64,000 bases of DNA from Kitasatospora sp. MAP12-44 (GTDB taxonomy: Bacteria > Actinomycetota > Actinomycetes > Streptomycetales > Streptomycetaceae), in assembly GCF_029892095.1 (NCBI RefSeq), contig NZ_JARZAE010000004.1, forward strand, positions 1,860,001-1,924,000. Direction: 5' to 3'. Made by a program: the position numbers and the translations under genes. This document shows positions 52,284 to 63,950 of this stretch, piece by piece (position 1 is the stretch's first letter; each line of letters opens with the position of its first letter). The notes beneath the pieces were generated by a model. The model did no database searches, was not told where the DNA came from, and worked only from the letters and a program-made list of their open reading frames with translations.

Positions 52284-52514
52284 TCACGCCGTCGAGTCCG
52301 CGGCTGCGGCCTTCATGGCGAGGACGAGGCTTCGTGGCCGCAGGTCCGTCCAGGTCGCGTTGACGTACTCCACGCAGCGCTCGCGGGTGTCGGCCTGGTG
52401 GGCGACCGTCCAGCCCTCCGGGACGGCCGTGGCGACCGGCCAGAGCGAGTGCTGCCCCTCGTCGTTGACCAGGACGACGAAGGTTGCCTGCGGGTCGTCG
52501 AACGGGTTGGCCAT
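52284..52514 (-). CDS. MbtH-like protein
   Basis: The 76-residue protein has all family marks: NPFDDPQATFVVLVNDEGQH, then SLWPVATAVPEGWTV, then RERCVEYVNATWTDLRPRSL. MbtH proteins bind adenylation domains of nonribosomal peptide synthetases and are often needed for their solubility and activity. The start follows AAGGGG. It lies 70 bases downstream of the large synthetase on the same strand, so the two are probably co-transcribed. Confidence 0.96.
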   Translation of the reverse strand: MANPFDDPQATFVVLVNDEGQHSLWPVATAVPEGWTVAHQADTRERCVEYVNATWTDLRPRSLVLAMKAAAADSTA

Positions 52515-52584
52515 GGTGCTTGCCCCTTTGCTGATGGAAGGTCAGGTGTGGTCAGGTGTGGTGATTGATGGTGTGGGTGATGCC

Positions 52585-55500
52585 CTAGGGGCGGGTGGAC
52601 AGCCGGGCTGTGAGGATCCGGCCGATCCGGGCCAGGTGCTCGGGGTCGGCCAGCTCGCCGTGTCGGCAGTCGATCGGCACGACGTCGAGGCGGCCGGTGA
52701 TGTGCGGTTCCCACAGCTCCGGGTGGTCCTGGCGGTCCGCCTTGTCGGCGGTGGCGGCGAAGAACAGCAGGTCGCCGTCGAACACGCCGGGGTCCTCGGG
52801 CTTCAGGTCCCCGATGCCCTCGAAGACGCGGATCAGTGCGGCGAGGCCCTCGCCACCAGCGCCTCCGAGTCCGGCGAGCGGGCTCCTCGCCGACCGCGGA
52901 TCGTGCCCGATGGACTCGATGATCTCCTCCAGTACGTCGCGCTCGGTGCGCTCGGTGTCGGACGCGTGCGCCGGCTCGGCGTCGACGGTCGGGTAGGTGT
53001 CCAGCATGGCGAGCATCGACACCTCCTCGCCCTCGCTGCGCAGCCGCACCGCGAGGGCGTGGGCCACCAGGCCGCCGAACGACCAACCGAGGAGGGCGTA
53101 GGGTCCGTGCGGTCGAACCGAGCGGATGACCGCGAGGTAGTCGTCGACCATCTCCTCGATGGACGACGGGGCGCTGTCCGGCTCGCTGTAGGCGCGGGCC
53201 TGCAGTCCGTAGACCGGTCGTTCGCGATCCAGAGTGGCGAGCAGTCCGGCGTAGGCCCAGGAGAGGCCGATGGCCGGGTGGACGCAGAAGAGCGGGTCGC
53301 CGGTCCCCCTGCGCAGGGGCAACAGGACGTCCAGCGCGGCCTGTTGGTCTCCGGTGTTCTGGAGGTGGTGGTCGAGTTCGGCGGGGGTGGGGGCCGCGAA
53401 GAGGACCCGGACCGGGAGTTCCAGGCCGAGTGCGGTGCGGATCCGGCCGACCAGGAGCATGGCGAGCAGGGAGTGGCCGCCGAGGTCGAAGAAGCCGTCG
53501 TCGGGTCCGACCGTCGGCACGCCCAGGACGTCGGCGAAGAGGGCGCAGAGGATCTCCTCGCGGGCCGTGCGCGGGGCGCGGCCGGGAGTCTCGGAGCCGA
53601 GTTCGGGTGCGGGCAGGGCGCGGCGGTCCAGCTTGCCGTTCGTGGTGATCGGCAGGGTGTCCAGTGCCACGAACGCGGACGGGACCATGTAGGCGGGCAG
53701 GCGTTGGCCCAGGTAGGCCCGCAGCTGCGCCGCCGTCGGCACGTCGACGCCGCTCTCGCCGACCACGTAGGCGGCCAACCGCTTGTCCCCCGGGCGGTCC
53801 TCACGGGCGATGACCGCGCAGTGCGCCAACCCCGCGTAGCCCGACAGCACCGACTCGATCTCGCCGAGTTCGATGCGGAACCCGCGGATCTTGACCTGCT
53901 CGTCCGCACGGCCGACGAACTCCAGCTGCCCTTCCCGGTTCCAACGTGCGAGGTCCCCGGCGCGGTACATCCTCTCGCCCGAGGCTCCGAACGGGCAGGC
54001 CACAAAGCGCTCCGCCGTCAAGTCCGGACGGTTGAGATAGCCACGGGCCAGGCCCGAGCCCGCGATGTAGAGCTCGCCGGTGACCCCGACCGGAACCGGC
54101 TGCAGCAGCCCGTCCAGGACGAAGATCCGCACATTGTCCAGCGGCCGGCCGATCGGGATCGGCGCCGGAACCGATTCGCTCACCCGCCAGGGCGCCGTGG
54201 TCACGCAGTAGGTCGTCTCGGTCGGGCCGTAGGCCGCTCGCACCAACGTCCCCGGGCAGTGCTCCAACACCCGCCGCACCGCCTCCGGAGCGACCACATC
54301 CCCACCGGTGAACACCTCCTGGACGCCTGCGAAGCACCCCGGGTCCTCCTCCGCCACCAGCCGGAACAGCCCCGAAGTGATCTCCATCGCGGTGATCCGC
54401 TCGCCCACCAGCAGCCGGCGAATACCCGCCACATCCAGATCCTGCTCGCCTGCCAGGACCGAGCAGCCGCCCCGCAGCAACGGCACCCAGAGCGCATAGG
54501 TCGACGCATCGAAGGCCACCGGCGCCAGCAGCAGCACCCGCTGCTGGGCATCCCCGGCGAAGATGCCGTCCCTGGTCAGCTCCACCACGTCGCGATGCGT
54601 CACCGCTACGCCCTTGGGCCGGCCGGTGGAGCCGGAGGTGAACATCACGTAGGCCAACTGGTCGCCCAGGAACTCCACTTGCGGCGCCCAGCGCGGCAGT
54701 TCGGCCGCACCGGTCACGGTGCCGTCCGCGTCGAAGGTCACCACCTGGCACCCTGCCGGCACTCGGCCGACCATCTCCGCATCGGTCACCGCCACCGACA
54801 CCGACGCCTCATCCAGCACCTGGCGGACCCGCTCCGCAGGAGCGTCCCCGTGCAGCGGCAGATAGCAGGCCCCCGCCTTCAAAATCCCCAGCAGCGCGAC
54901 CACCATGTCCGCGGAACGTCCCATCACAACCGCTACCCGGTCTTCGGGCTGCACCCCCAACGCCAGTAGATGATGGGCGAGTTGACTGGAGCGCTCGTCC
55001 AACTGCGCGTAGCTGAGTTCGACACCACCGCAGACCACGGCCAAGGCCTGCGGCGACCGCGCGGCCACCTCGGCGAACGCCGCCGGGATGGACGCGCCGG
55101 AGACCTCGACGCTCGCCCCGCTCCACTCCGTCAGCACCTGGTGGCGCTGAACGGGCGACAGTACGTCGATGCGCGTCACCGGCACGTGCGGATCCGCCGT
55201 CGCCGCCGCAAGCACCCGCACCAGCGCATCGGCGAACTCCCGTACCGTCACCTCGTCGAACAGATCGAGCGAGAACTCGATCTGCCCGGTCAGGCCACTC
55301 CCCTCATTGTCCTCGACCATGCTGACCGCGAGATCGAACTTGGCCGACTCCAGCTGCGAGGTCTCGGCGGTGACCTGTAGTCCGGGAAGGCGCAGCGGCT
55401 GCTCAAGGCCGCTGTCCATCGACAGCATCACCTGGAACAGCGGGTGCCGGTTGCTTGCGCGTTGCGGGTTGACCGCCTCGACCACCCACTCGAACGGCAC

Positions 55501-58500
55501 CTCCTGATGGGAGAACGCCGCCAGATCCGCATCCCGCACCCGCTCCAACAACTCCAGGAACGACGGATCACCCGAGGTGTCCGTGCGCAGCACCAGCGTG
55601 TTGACGAAGAAGCCGACCAGGTCCTCCAGAGCGTCATCCGTGCGGCCCGCGGTCGCCGTCCCGATCGGGATATCGCAACCGGCGCCGAAGCGCGTCAGTA
55701 CTGTCGCCAATGCCGCCTGCACCACCATGAACAGCGTCGCTCCGCAGGTCCGCGCCAACTCCGCCATCCCCGCCTGCACTTCGGCGCCCACCCGGAACTC
55801 CAGCGACTCACCACCGAACGACGACACCACCGGCCGACGGCGATCCACCGGATACTCCAACTCCGCCGGCAGACCCGCCAACACCCCACGCCAGAAAGCG
55901 AGCTGCTCACCGGCAACACTCCCCGGATCCCCCGCCTCACCCAGCAACTCCCGCTGCCACAACGCGTAGTCGGCATACTGCACCGACAACTCCGACCACA
56001 CCGGCACCCCATCCGCCAACCGCGCCGCATAAGCCGCCGCCAGATCACGACAGAACGGCCCCATCGACCAACCATCGGTCGCAATATGATGCACCATCAA
56101 CACCAATAGATGATCGGCCGGGCCCAATTCGAGGAGGGTGACCCGAATCGGCAACTCCCGTGCCAGATCGAACACATACCGACCCGCCACCGCCAACGCC
56201 TCACCCACACCCCCCACCGCGCAGACCCGACGCTCAAAAGCCACCCCCGGGACATCCCCCAAACCCCACACCACCTGCACCGGCTCACCATCAACCACTG
56301 CGAACACCGTCCGCAGACTCTCATGCCGCCCCACCACATCATTCAGCGCCGACTCCAGAGCCAGCACATCCAACGCACCCTCCAACCGGAACACCGACGG
56401 AACGTTGTACGTCGAACTCGGCCCCTCGAACTCACCCAGGAACCACAACCGACGCTGCGCGAACGACAACGGCAACGACAGCGGGCGTTCGGCGGCGACC
56501 AGCGGCGGACGGGCATCCCCGGCGTCCTGGAGGTGGTGGTCGAGTTCGGCGGGGGTGGGGGCCGCGAAGAGGACCCGGACCGGGAGTTCCAGGCCGAGTG
56601 CGGTGCGGATCCGGCCGACCAGGCGCATGGCGAGCAGGGAGTGGCCGCCGAGGTCGAAGAAGCCGTCGTCGGGTCCGACCGTCGGCACGCCCAGGACGTC
56701 GGCGAAGAGAGCGCAGAGGATCTCCTCGCGGGCCGTGCGCGGGGCGCGGCCAGGTGTCTCGGAGCCGAGTTCGGGTGCGGGCAGGGCACGGCGGTCGAGC
56801 TTGCCGTTCGTGGTGATCGGCAGGGCGTCCAGTGCCACGAACGCCGACGGGACCATGTAGGCGGGCAGGCGTTGACCCAGGTAGGCCCGCAGCTGCGCCG
56901 CCGTCGGCACGTCGATGCCGCTCTCGGCGACCACGTAGGCGGCCAACCGCTTGTCCCCCGGGCGGTCCTCACGGGCGATGACCGCGCAGTGCGCCAACCC
57001 CGCGTAGCCCGACAGCACCGACTCGATCTCGCCGAGTTCGATGCGGAACCCGCGGATCTTGACCTGCTCGTCCGCCCGCCCGACAAACTCCAGCTGCCCT
57101 TCCCGGTTCCAGCGGGCGAGGTCTCCGGCGCGGTACATCCTCTCGCCCGGGGCCCCGAACGGGCAGGCCACAAAGCGCTCCGCCGTCAGGCCCGGCCGGT
57201 TGAGATAGCCACGGGCCAGGCCGGCACCCGCGATGTAGAGCTCGCCGGTGACCCCGACCGGAACCGGCTGCAGCAGCCCGTCCAGGACGAAGATCCGCAC
57301 ATTGTCCAACGGCCGGCCGATCGGGATCGGCGCCGGAACCGATTCGCTCACCCGCCAGGGCGCCTGGGTGATGCAGAAGGTGGTCTCGGTCGGGCCGTAG
57401 GACGAGCGGACCACGGTGCCGGGGCAGTGGTCCAGTACTCGTCGCACCGCCTCCGGGGCGATCACGTCGCCACCGGTGAACACCTCCTGGACGCCTGCGA
57501 AGCACCCCGGGTCCTCCTCCGCCACGACCCGGAAGAGCCCTGCGGTGATGTCCAGCCCGGTGATCCGCTCGCCGACCAGCAGTCGGCGCACACCTGCCAC
57601 GTCGAGGTCTTGCTCGCCTGCCAGGACCGAGCAGCCGCCCCGCAGCAACGGCACCCAGAGCGCATAGGTCGACGGATCGAAGGCCACCGACGCCAGCAGC
57701 AGCACCCGCAGATGGGCATCCCCGGCAAAGGCCTGGTCGGCCGCGAGCGCGAGGATGTCCTGGTGGGTGACCGCGACGCCCTTGGGCACTCCCGTCGAAC
57801 CGGAGGTGAACATCACGTAGGCCAACTGGTCGGCCAGGCACTCCACTTGAGGCGTCCAGCTCGGCAGTTCGGCCGCACCGGTCACAGTGCCGTCCGCGTC
57901 GAAGGTCACCACTCGGCAGCCCGCAGGCATCCGATCGGCCGTCCCGGCGTCGGCCAGCGCCACCGAGACCGACGCCTCATCCAGCACCTGGCGGACCCGC
58001 TCCGCAGGAGCGTCCCCGGGCAGCGGCAGATAGCAGGCTCCCGCCTTCAGCACCCCCAGCAGGGCGACCACGACGTCCGCGGAACGTCCCATCACGACCG
58101 CTACCCGGTCTTCGGGCCGCACCCCCAACCCCAGTAGGTGATGGGCGAGTTGGCTGGAGCGCTCGTCCAACTGCGCATACGTCAACTCAACTCCCTCGCA
58201 GACCACGGCGACGGCCTGCGGCGACCGCGCGGCCACCTCGGCGAACGCCGCCGGGACCGACGAGCCGGGGACCTCGACGCTCGCCCCGCTCCACTCCGTC
58301 AGCACCTGGTGGCGCTGAACGGGCGACAGTACGTCGATGCGCGTCACCGGCACGTGCGGATCCGCCGTCGCCGCCGCAAGCACCCGCACCAGCGCATCGG
58401 CGAACTCCCGCACCGTCACCTCGTCGAAGAGGTCCACGGCATAGCCCACCCGACCGGTCAGACCGCTCCCCGTCCCGTCGTCGACGACCGTGAACGCCAG

Positions 58501-59643
58501 ATCGAACCTGGCCGCCTGCTGGCTCGCCGGCTCAGTGGTGACCCGCAACCCGGGGAGCTGCAACGACTCCTCCGCGCCCTCCAGCAGCAGCATCACCTGG
58601 AACAGCGGATGCCGGTTGCTTGCGCGTTGCGGGTTGACCGCCTCGACCACCCACTCGAACGGCACCTCCTGATGCGAGAACGCCGCCAGATCCGCATCCC
58701 GCACCCGCCCCAACAGGTCAAGGAACGACGGATCACCCGAGGTGTCCGTGCGCAGCACCAGCGTGTTGACGAAGAAGCCGACCAGCTCCTCCAGAGCGTC
58801 ATCCGTGCGGCCCGCCGTCGCCGTCCCGATCGGGATGTCGCACCCCGCGCCGAACCGCGTCAGCACCGTCGCCAACGCCGCCTGCACCACCATGAACAGC
58901 GTCGCACCGCAGGTTCGCGCCAACTCCGCTATCCCCGCCTGCACTTCGGCGCCCACCCGGAACTCCAGCGACTCGCCACCGAACGACGACACCACCGGCC
59001 GACGGCGATCCACCGGATACTCCAACTCCGCCGGCAGACCCGCCAACACCCCACGCCAGAAAGCGAGCTGCTCACCAGCAACACTCCCCGGATCCCCCGC
59101 CTCACCCAGCAACTCCCGCTGCCACAAAGCGTAGTCGGCATACTGCACCGACAACTCCGACCACACCGGCACCCCACCCGCCAACCGCGCCGCATAAGCC
59201 GTCGCCAGATCACGACAGAAAGGCCCCATCGACCAACCATCGGTCGCAATGTGATGCACCATCAACACCAACACATGGTCAGCCGGACCCAATTCGAGGA
59301 GGGTGACCCGAATCGGCAACTCCCCCGCCAGATCGAACACATACCGACCCGCCACCGCCAACGCCTCACCCACAGCCCCCACCGCGCAGACCCGACGCTC
59401 AAAAGCCACCCCCGGGACATCCCCCAAGTCCCACACCACCTGCACCGGCTCACCGTCCACCACTGCGAACACCGTCCGCAGACTCTCATGCCGCCCCACC
59501 ACATCATTCAGCGCCGACTCCAGAGCCGGCACATCCAACGCACCCTCCAACCGGAACACCGACGGAACGTTGTACGTCGAACTCGGCCCCTCGAACTCAC
59601 CCAGGAACCACAACCGACGCTGCGCGAACGACAACGGAATCAT
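52585..59643 (-). CDS. Two-module nonribosomal peptide synthetase (C-A-T-C-A-T-TE)
   Basis: The 2352-residue protein starts with ATG 59641-59643 after AAGGAAAGG. Module 1: condensation (HHIATDG at 130-136), adenylation about 470-970 ([28 protein letters not shown]), carrier GGHSLL Ser near 1001. Module 2 has the same parts, with its carrier Ser near 2056. The C-terminal thioesterase has GWSFGG (Ser near 2188), DTYP (Asp) and DCRHGELAD (His). It releases the finished peptide, so this protein is last in the line. Pocket residues at the ten-code positions: module 1 D-P-Y-D-F-G-S-F-C-K, module 2 D-A-Y-E-F-G-A-Y-C-K. I cannot match either to a known amino acid. No epimerase or methylase domain is present. 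It is divergent from the second synthetase. Confidence 0.96.
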   Translation of the reverse strand: MIPLSFAQRRLWFLGEFEGPSSTYNVPSVFRLEGALDVPALESALNDVVGRHESLRTVFAVVDGEPVQVVWDLGDVPGVAFERRVCAVGAVGEALAVAGRYVFDLAGELPIRVTLLELGPADHVLVLMVHHIATDGWSMGPFCRDLATAYAARLAGGVPVWSELSVQYADYALWQRELLGEAGDPGSVAGEQLAFWRGVLAGLPAELEYPVDRRRPVVSSFGGESLEFRVGAEVQAGIAELARTCGATLFMVVQAALATVLTRFGAGCDIPIGTATAGRTDDALEELVGFFVNTLVLRTDTSGDPSFLDLLGRVRDADLAAFSHQEVPFEWVVEAVNPQRASNRHPLFQVMLLLEGAEESLQLPGLRVTTEPASQQAARFDLAFTVVDDGTGSGLTGRVGYAVDLFDEVTVREFADALVRVLAAATADPHVPVTRIDVLSPVQRHQVLTEWSGASVEVPGSSVPAAFAEVAARSPQAVAVVCEGVELTYAQLDERSSQLAHHLLGLGVRPEDRVAVVMGRSADVVVALLGVLKAGACYLPLPGDAPAERVRQVLDEASVSVALADAGTADRMPAGCRVVTFDADGTVTGAAELPSWTPQVECLADQLAYVMFTSGSTGVPKGVAVTHQDILALAADQAFAGDAHLRVLLLASVAFDPSTYALWVPLLRGGCSVLAGEQDLDVAGVRRLLVGERITGLDITAGLFRVVAEEDPGCFAGVQEVFTGGDVIAPEAVRRVLDHCPGTVVRSSYGPTETTFCITQAPWRVSESVPAPIPIGRPLDNVRIFVLDGLLQPVPVGVTGELYIAGAGLARGYLNRPGLTAERFVACPFGAPGERMYRAGDLARWNREGQLEFVGRADEQVKIRGFRIELGEIESVLSGYAGLAHCAVIAREDRPGDKRLAAYVVAESGIDVPTAAQLRAYLGQRLPAYMVPSAFVALDALPITTNGKLDRRALPAPELGSETPGRAPRTAREEILCALFADVLGVPTVGPDDGFFDLGGHSLLAMRLVGRIRTALGLELPVRVLFAAPTPAELDHHLQDAGDARPPLVAAERPLSLPLSFAQRRLWFLGEFEGPSSTYNVPSVFRLEGALDVLALESALNDVVGRHESLRTVFAVVDGEPVQVVWGLGDVPGVAFERRVCAVGGVGEALAVAGRYVFDLARELPIRVTLLELGPADHLLVLMVHHIATDGWSMGPFCRDLAAAYAARLADGVPVWSELSVQYADYALWQRELLGEAGDPGSVAGEQLAFWRGVLAGLPAELEYPVDRRRPVVSSFGGESLEFRVGAEVQAGMAELARTCGATLFMVVQAALATVLTRFGAGCDIPIGTATAGRTDDALEDLVGFFVNTLVLRTDTSGDPSFLELLERVRDADLAAFSHQEVPFEWVVEAVNPQRASNRHPLFQVMLSMDSGLEQPLRLPGLQVTAETSQLESAKFDLAVSMVEDNEGSGLTGQIEFSLDLFDEVTVREFADALVRVLAAATADPHVPVTRIDVLSPVQRHQVLTEWSGASVEVSGASIPAAFAEVAARSPQALAVVCGGVELSYAQLDERSSQLAHHLLALGVQPEDRVAVVMGRSADMVVALLGILKAGACYLPLHGDAPAERVRQVLDEASVSVAVTDAEMVGRVPAGCQVVTFDADGTVTGAAELPRWAPQVEFLGDQLAYVMFTSGSTGRPKGVAVTHRDVVELTRDGIFAGDAQQRVLLLAPVAFDASTYALWVPLLRGGCSVLAGEQDLDVAGIRRLLVGERITAMEITSGLFRLVAEEDPGCFAGVQEVFTGGDVVAPEAVRRVLEHCPGTLVRAAYGPTETTYCVTTAPWRVSESVPAPIPIGRPLDNVRIFVLDGLLQPVPVGVTGELYIAGSGLARGYLNRPDLTAERFVACPFGASGERMYRAGDLARWNREGQLEFVGRADEQVKIRGFRIELGEIESVLSGYAGLAHCAVIAREDRPGDKRLAAYVVGESGVDVPTAAQLRAYLGQRLPAYMVPSAFVALDTLPITTNGKLDRRALPAPELGSETPGRAPRTAREEILCALFADVLGVPTVGPDDGFFDLGGHSLLAMLLVGRIRTALGLELPVRVLFAAPTPAELDHHLQNTGDQQAALDVLLPLRRGTGDPLFCVHPAIGLSWAYAGLLATLDRERPVYGLQARAYSEPDSAPSSIEEMVDDYLAVIRSVRPHGPYALLGWSFGGLVAHALAVRLRSEGEEVSMLAMLDTYPTVDAEPAHASDTERTERDVLEEIIESIGHDPRSARSPLAGLGGAGGEGLAALIRVFEGIGDLKPEDPGVFDGDLLFFAATADKADRQDHPELWEPHITGRLDVVPIDCRHGELADPEHLARIGRILTARLSTRP
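53314..59643. repeat. Tandem duplication of a synthetase module
   Basis: Module 1 (about 56479-59643) and module 2 (about 53314-56478) match along their length at an offset of 3165 bp. Long parts of the condensation and C-terminal adenylation sequence are nearly identical in DNA. Confidence 0.88.
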
Positions 59644-59770
59644 TGATCGGCCTTTCCTTGGAGCCTTTGCGCCGCCACGGCCGGGCCGGGCCGAGCGGGA
59701 GTGTCGGGAGTGTCGAGGGGGGCACGGGGCACTGACGGCGAGTTGGACGCACACCGCCTTTTGGCGCCGG

Positions 59771-59890
59771 CTTCAGGCTCGGCCATCCGGCGGCTCCCTG
59801 TCACGGCTGCGCGTTGTCGGCCCTCCGCCTTGGCGGGGTTCCGACAGCTCAGAGCGATGACAGCCGGGGCTGGGATGACCGAGTCTGGTG
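59771..59890. promoter_or_regulatory. Symmetric divergent promoter with conserved boxes
   Basis: Two copies of a roughly 50-base box face opposite ways: reverse strand 59820 to 59771 toward the large synthetase, forward strand 59841 to 59890 toward the second synthetase. They align without gaps. Shared parts are CCGACA, then AGC..TGACAG, then GGATG.CCGAG.CTG. (G/A)TGACA and GAG(T/C)CT, 18 bases apart, could be -35 and -10 elements. The centre, 59825-59836, is the palindrome CCGCC-TT-GGCGG, centred exactly on the symmetry axis. A third copy is at the window end. Confidence 0.6.
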
Positions 59891-59924
59891 CTCGAAAAAC
59901 AGTGAGCCCTAAGGAAGACACCAG

Positions 59925-62900
59925 ATGACTCCTCAGTCCTTTGCGCGGCGTCGAGTGTGGCTACCCGGCGAATTCGAGGGCCCACCCGCGGCCTTCACCA
60001 CTTCGGTTGCCTTCCGTCTCCTCGGCCCGCTGGATCCGCACGCCCTGGAACGGGCCGTCAAGGACGTCGTCCAACGCCATGAGAGCCTTCGCACGGTCGT
60101 GCGCGAGGTCCAAGGCGGCATGGAGCAGGTGGTGTTGGACGGTTCCGCGTTGGACGGTTCCACGGTCGCCCCCGCCTTGGAGCGCCGCACGGTCGTGCCC
60201 GGGACAACGCTGGACGAGGCGGTCAAGGAGGCCGGGCGGTATCCGTTCGATCCGTCGACCGAGCTCCCGATCCGCGTCACGCTGCTCGAACTCGGGCCGG
60301 ACGACCAGGTGTTGGTGATAGCCCTGCATCACAGCGCCGCCGACGCCTGGTCCACCGCGCCGCTCTGCCGGGATCTGGCGACGGCCTACACTGCCCGGCA
60401 GTCCGGGGTCGCACCCGACTGGGCCGCTCTCCCGCTCCTGCATCACGCGGAGGAGAAGGAGGATGCGGAAGCACTGAGTGAGCAGCTGGCCTTCTGGCGC
60501 CAGGAGTTGGCGGGTCTGCCGGCCGAGCTGGAGTACCCGGGCGACCGGCGGCGACCGACGTCGCCGTCCTTCGCCGCAGAGGCGATCGACGTCCACCTGA
60601 CCGCTGAGCTGCACGCCCGGATGGTCGAGGTGGCCGTGGCCGCCGAAACGACGGTCTTCACGGTGGTCCAGGCCGCGCTCGCTGCCCTGCTCACCCGGCT
60701 CGGCGCCGGCACCGACATCCCGATCGGCACCTCGGTCGCCGGGCGGACGGATGAGGAGCTGGAGGAGCTCGTCGGCCTCTTCGCCAACACCGTGGTGCTG
60801 CGCACCGACACCTCCGGAAACCCCGGCTTCGCCGAGCTGCTGCGGCGCACCGCGGAGGCTGGCCTGCTGGCGTACGCCCACCAGGACGCACCGTTCGAGC
60901 AGGTCGTGGCGGCGCTCGACCCACCCCGCGCCGCCGGCCGCCACCCGCTGTGCCAGGTCCAGCTGGGACTCCGGCGCGACGACGACGTCCGGTTGGACCT
61001 GCCGGGGCTCACCGTGACCGAGCTGGCGACCGACCGCCCGACCGACCACGCGACCCGCTTCGATCTGGACTTCGACCTGCACGAGCGCTACGACCAGGAC
61101 GGGCTGCCGCGCGGCGTCGAGGGCCGGGTCGGCTACAACTGCGGCCTGTTCGACCGCGACTCCGCGACCCAGCTGGTCACCCGGCTGATCGCGGTGCTAG
61201 CCGGTGCCACACGGGCTCCGCAGGAGCCGATCGGGACGGTCGACCTGCTGGCACCCGAGGAGCGGCGGCGGACCCTCGTCGACTACAACGACACCCGGGC
61301 GCAGGTCGCCCCGGGCACGGTGGTCGACCTGTTCCAAGCGCACGCGGCGTCGGACGAGGTGGCCCTGGTCGCCGCCGACGGCACCCTGACGTACGCCCAA
61401 CTGAACGCCCGGGCCAACCAGTTGGCCCGCCTGCTGATCGCCCACGGCTGCGGCCCCGAGCGAGTGGTGGGCCTGGCGCTGCCACGGACCGGCGATCTGG
61501 TCGTGGCCCTGCTCGCCGTCCTCAAGACCGGGGCGGCCTACCTGCCGCTGGAGCTGAACCAGGCCGCGCCGCGCCTGCGGTTCATCCTGGGTGACGCCGG
61601 GGCGGACATCGTGCTGACGACGACCGCCGCCGCCGCCGGTCAACTGCCCGGTGGCCACCTGCTGGTGTGCCTGGACGACGGCCGCTTCGCTGCCGAGTGG
61701 GCCGCCGCGTCGGCGCGGGACCTGACCGACGCCGACCGGGTGGCACCGCTGCTGCCACAGCATCCGGCCTACGTGATCTACACCTCCGGGTCGACGGGCC
61801 GGCCGAAGGGCGTGGTGGTTCCGCACTCCGCGCTCGCCAACTGGGTCGCCGACCACGCGGCGGTGCTCTTCGACCGCCCCGCGCGGCCGGACGCCACCCG
61901 GCCCGTACGGGCGGCGCTCACGGCCACCATCGCCTTCGACACCTCGTGGACCACGATGATGGCGGTGCTCGTCGGGCACCGGCTGCACCTGGTCGATGAC
62001 GACACCCGCACCGACCCCGAAGCCCTGGTGCGCTACCTCGCCGAGCACGAGATCGATCTGCTGGACATCACCTCGTCCTATGCCGAGCAGCTGCTGTCCT
62101 GCGGGCTCACGGCCGAACGTCCGGGCCCGCCCGCCGTGTTGGTCATCGGCGGGGACGCGCCGAGTGAGCAGTTGTGGAACGCGCTGGCGGCCTCGCCCCG
62201 GATCACGGGCTACAACTACTACGGGCCCACCGAGTGCACCGTCGACGTGCTGGGCTGCCCGGTGGCCGGGAGTCCGCGGCCCGCACTGGGTCGGCCCAAC
62301 CGCAACACCCGCGCCTTCGTCCTGGACGAGCTGCTGCAACCGGTGGCGCCCGGTGTGGTGGGCGAGGTCTATCTGGCCGGCGCCGGTCTGGCCCGCGGAT
62401 ACCTGAACCGGCCCGGCATGACGGCCGAGCGGTTCGTGGCCTGCCCGTTCCCCGAAGTCGACACCGCGGTCGACGCCGGAGCTGACACGGCGACCGCGAC
62501 CGGGCAGAGGATGTACCGCACCGGCGACCTGGCCCGCTGGAACCGGGCCGGACTGCTGGAGTTCGTCGGGCGGGTCGACGACCAGGTGAAGATCCGCGGC
62601 TTCCGGATCGAGCTGGGGGAGATCGAGACCGCGCTGGCCGCCCACCCTCGGCTGGCCCAGGCCGCCGTGGTCGCCTGGGAGGACGGGCCGGGCGGGACGA
62701 GCCTGGCGGCCTATCTGGTGGCGCGGCCCGGCGGTGCGGCGCCGCAGCTCGCGGAGGTGCGGTCGTACCTGGCCGGACGGCTGCCGCAGTACATGGTCCC
62801 GTCGGCGTTCGTGCTGCTGGACGCCCTGCCGCTGACGATCAACGGCAAGCTGGACCGCCGCGCACTGCCGACGCCCTCACGCAGCACCGAGGCCCCCGGC

Positions 62901-63212
62901 CGCGCCCCGCGCACGGCCCGCGAGGAGATCCTCTGCGCCCTCTTCGCCGAGCTGCTGGGCATCGACAGGGTCGGACCCGACGACAGCTTCTTCGCCCTGG
63001 GCGGCCACTCGCTGCTGGGCATGAAGCTGGTCAGCCGCGTCCGCAGCCTGCTCGGCGCGGAGTTGACGGTCCGCACCCTGTTCGACGCGGCCACCCCCGC
63101 ACTCCTCGCGCTGAAGCTCGAGTCGGCCAAGCCGGCCCGGCCGGCTCTCCAGCGGCGTCGTCCCACCGAAAGCAGTCCCACCGAAAGCAGCCCCACAGAA
63201 GGCAGTCGATGA
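59925..63212 (+). CDS. Single-module nonribosomal peptide synthetase (C-A-T)
   Basis: The 1095-residue protein starts at ATG 59925, nine bases after AAGGA. The condensation domain has [11 protein letters not shown] (137-143): the HHxxxDG motif with its Gly changed to Ala. The adenylation domain (about 460-960) has [63 protein letters not shown] and [11 protein letters not shown]. Pocket residues read D-T-T-D-V-G-Y-V-D-K, with two acidic positions; a polar or basic amino acid is possible but not assigned. The carrier Ser is in GGHSLLGMK near 1028. A Thr/Glu/Ser repeat ([15 protein letters not shown]) links to the end. The stop overlaps the next ATG by four bases (ATGA), so it is coupled to the hydroxylase. 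Confidence 0.95.
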   Translation: MTPQSFARRRVWLPGEFEGPPAAFTTSVAFRLLGPLDPHALERAVKDVVQRHESLRTVVREVQGGMEQVVLDGSALDGSTVAPALERRTVVPGTTLDEAVKEAGRYPFDPSTELPIRVTLLELGPDDQVLVIALHHSAADAWSTAPLCRDLATAYTARQSGVAPDWAALPLLHHAEEKEDAEALSEQLAFWRQELAGLPAELEYPGDRRRPTSPSFAAEAIDVHLTAELHARMVEVAVAAETTVFTVVQAALAALLTRLGAGTDIPIGTSVAGRTDEELEELVGLFANTVVLRTDTSGNPGFAELLRRTAEAGLLAYAHQDAPFEQVVAALDPPRAAGRHPLCQVQLGLRRDDDVRLDLPGLTVTELATDRPTDHATRFDLDFDLHERYDQDGLPRGVEGRVGYNCGLFDRDSATQLVTRLIAVLAGATRAPQEPIGTVDLLAPEERRRTLVDYNDTRAQVAPGTVVDLFQAHAASDEVALVAADGTLTYAQLNARANQLARLLIAHGCGPERVVGLALPRTGDLVVALLAVLKTGAAYLPLELNQAAPRLRFILGDAGADIVLTTTAAAAGQLPGGHLLVCLDDGRFAAEWAAASARDLTDADRVAPLLPQHPAYVIYTSGSTGRPKGVVVPHSALANWVADHAAVLFDRPARPDATRPVRAALTATIAFDTSWTTMMAVLVGHRLHLVDDDTRTDPEALVRYLAEHEIDLLDITSSYAEQLLSCGLTAERPGPPAVLVIGGDAPSEQLWNALAASPRITGYNYYGPTECTVDVLGCPVAGSPRPALGRPNRNTRAFVLDELLQPVAPGVVGEVYLAGAGLARGYLNRPGMTAERFVACPFPEVDTAVDAGADTATATGQRMYRTGDLARWNRAGLLEFVGRVDDQVKIRGFRIELGEIETALAAHPRLAQAAVVAWEDGPGGTSLAAYLVARPGGAAPQLAEVRSYLAGRLPQYMVPSAFVLLDALPLTINGKLDRRALPTPSRSTEAPGRAPRTAREEILCALFAELLGIDRVGPDDSFFALGGHSLLGMKLVSRVRSLLGAELTVRTLFDAATPALLALKLESAKPARPALQRRRPTESSPTESSPTEGSR

Positions 63213-63913
63213 CACCGGACTTCGAGCGTGAATTCGCCCGGATCACCAGGACCTACTCCCCCGGCTCGTTGGATCGAGTGGAGCAGATGCTGGCGCAGAC
63301 GTCCAAGCGGGGCCGCCACCCGCTCCAGGACGGTGCCCGGTGGATTCTGCCCGGCATCTCCCAGCAGCCCTGGCACGACCCGTACGGACATCCCGAACTG
63401 CTGCCCGTCGTCAAGGCCTTGGAAGAGCACCAGCCGGCCATCAAACGTGAGCTCACGCGCCTGCGGTCCGCGCACCGGGAGGAGCTGTACCTGTTCCGCG
63501 GCGGCGCGCTGGTGGCACCGTCCGCGCGGCTGGCCCCCACCGCCTTCGAGGTGGTGAAGCAGAGCGCGGTGGACTCCGGCGTGCTCTGCCCGCTGCTGGA
63601 AAGCCGCTTCTCGACCCTGCTGCCCGGCGCGGTGATCAAGCCGCACTGCGACCTGTGGAACTTCAGCATCGGCCTCCACCTGGCGATCGACATCCCCGAG
63701 CACTGCTCGATCACGGTGGCCGGCGAGACCCGGTCCTGGATCGAGGGCGAGTGCCTGCTCTTCGACTACTCCTTCGAGCACGAGGCGGCCAACCACGGGG
63801 ACCGCCCGCGTATCTGCCTGCTCGTCGATCTCTGGCATCCGGAGACGACCCTCGCCGAACGCGAGGCTCTCACGGTGCTTATTTCCGAGATCCGGGCCAT
63901 GCTCGGCGAATAG
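63209..63913 (+). CDS. Aspartyl/asparaginyl beta-hydroxylase family enzyme
   Basis: The 234-residue non-heme iron, 2-oxoglutarate oxygenase has [20 protein letters not shown] (first iron His and Asp-position), then [13 protein letters not shown], then [20 protein letters not shown] (second His), then [15 protein letters not shown] with the Arg for 2-oxoglutarate. The ATG overlaps the synthetase stop (ATGA). It most likely hydroxylates the beta-carbon of an amino acid bound to, or destined for, the neighbouring synthetase; free substrate versus carrier-bound cannot be told. The coding sequence is complete. A 24-base duplication begins at its stop codon. Confidence 0.92.
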   Translation: MTPDFEREFARITRTYSPGSLDRVEQMLAQTSKRGRHPLQDGARWILPGISQQPWHDPYGHPELLPVVKALEEHQPAIKRELTRLRSAHREELYLFRGGALVAPSARLAPTAFEVVKQSAVDSGVLCPLLESRFSTLLPGAVIKPHCDLWNFSIGLHLAIDIPEHCSITVAGETRSWIEGECLLFDYSFEHEAANHGDRPRICLLVDLWHPETTLAEREALTVLISEIRAMLGE

Positions 63914-63944
63914 GCCGGGCCGGCATCTGGCGAATAGGCCGGCC
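63905..63944. repeat. 24-bp duplication at the hydroxylase stop
   Basis: GGCGAATAGGCCGG at 63905-63918 recurs at 63929-63942; the first copy contains the TAG stop. The GGCCGG palindromes may form a weak hairpin. Confidence 0.65.
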
Positions 63945-63950
63945 GGCGCT

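Noticed and set aside
56110..58137. Forward frame of 675 residues opposite the large synthetase
   Set aside because: His/Arg/Gln-rich antisense reading that repeats with the module duplication; not a gene.
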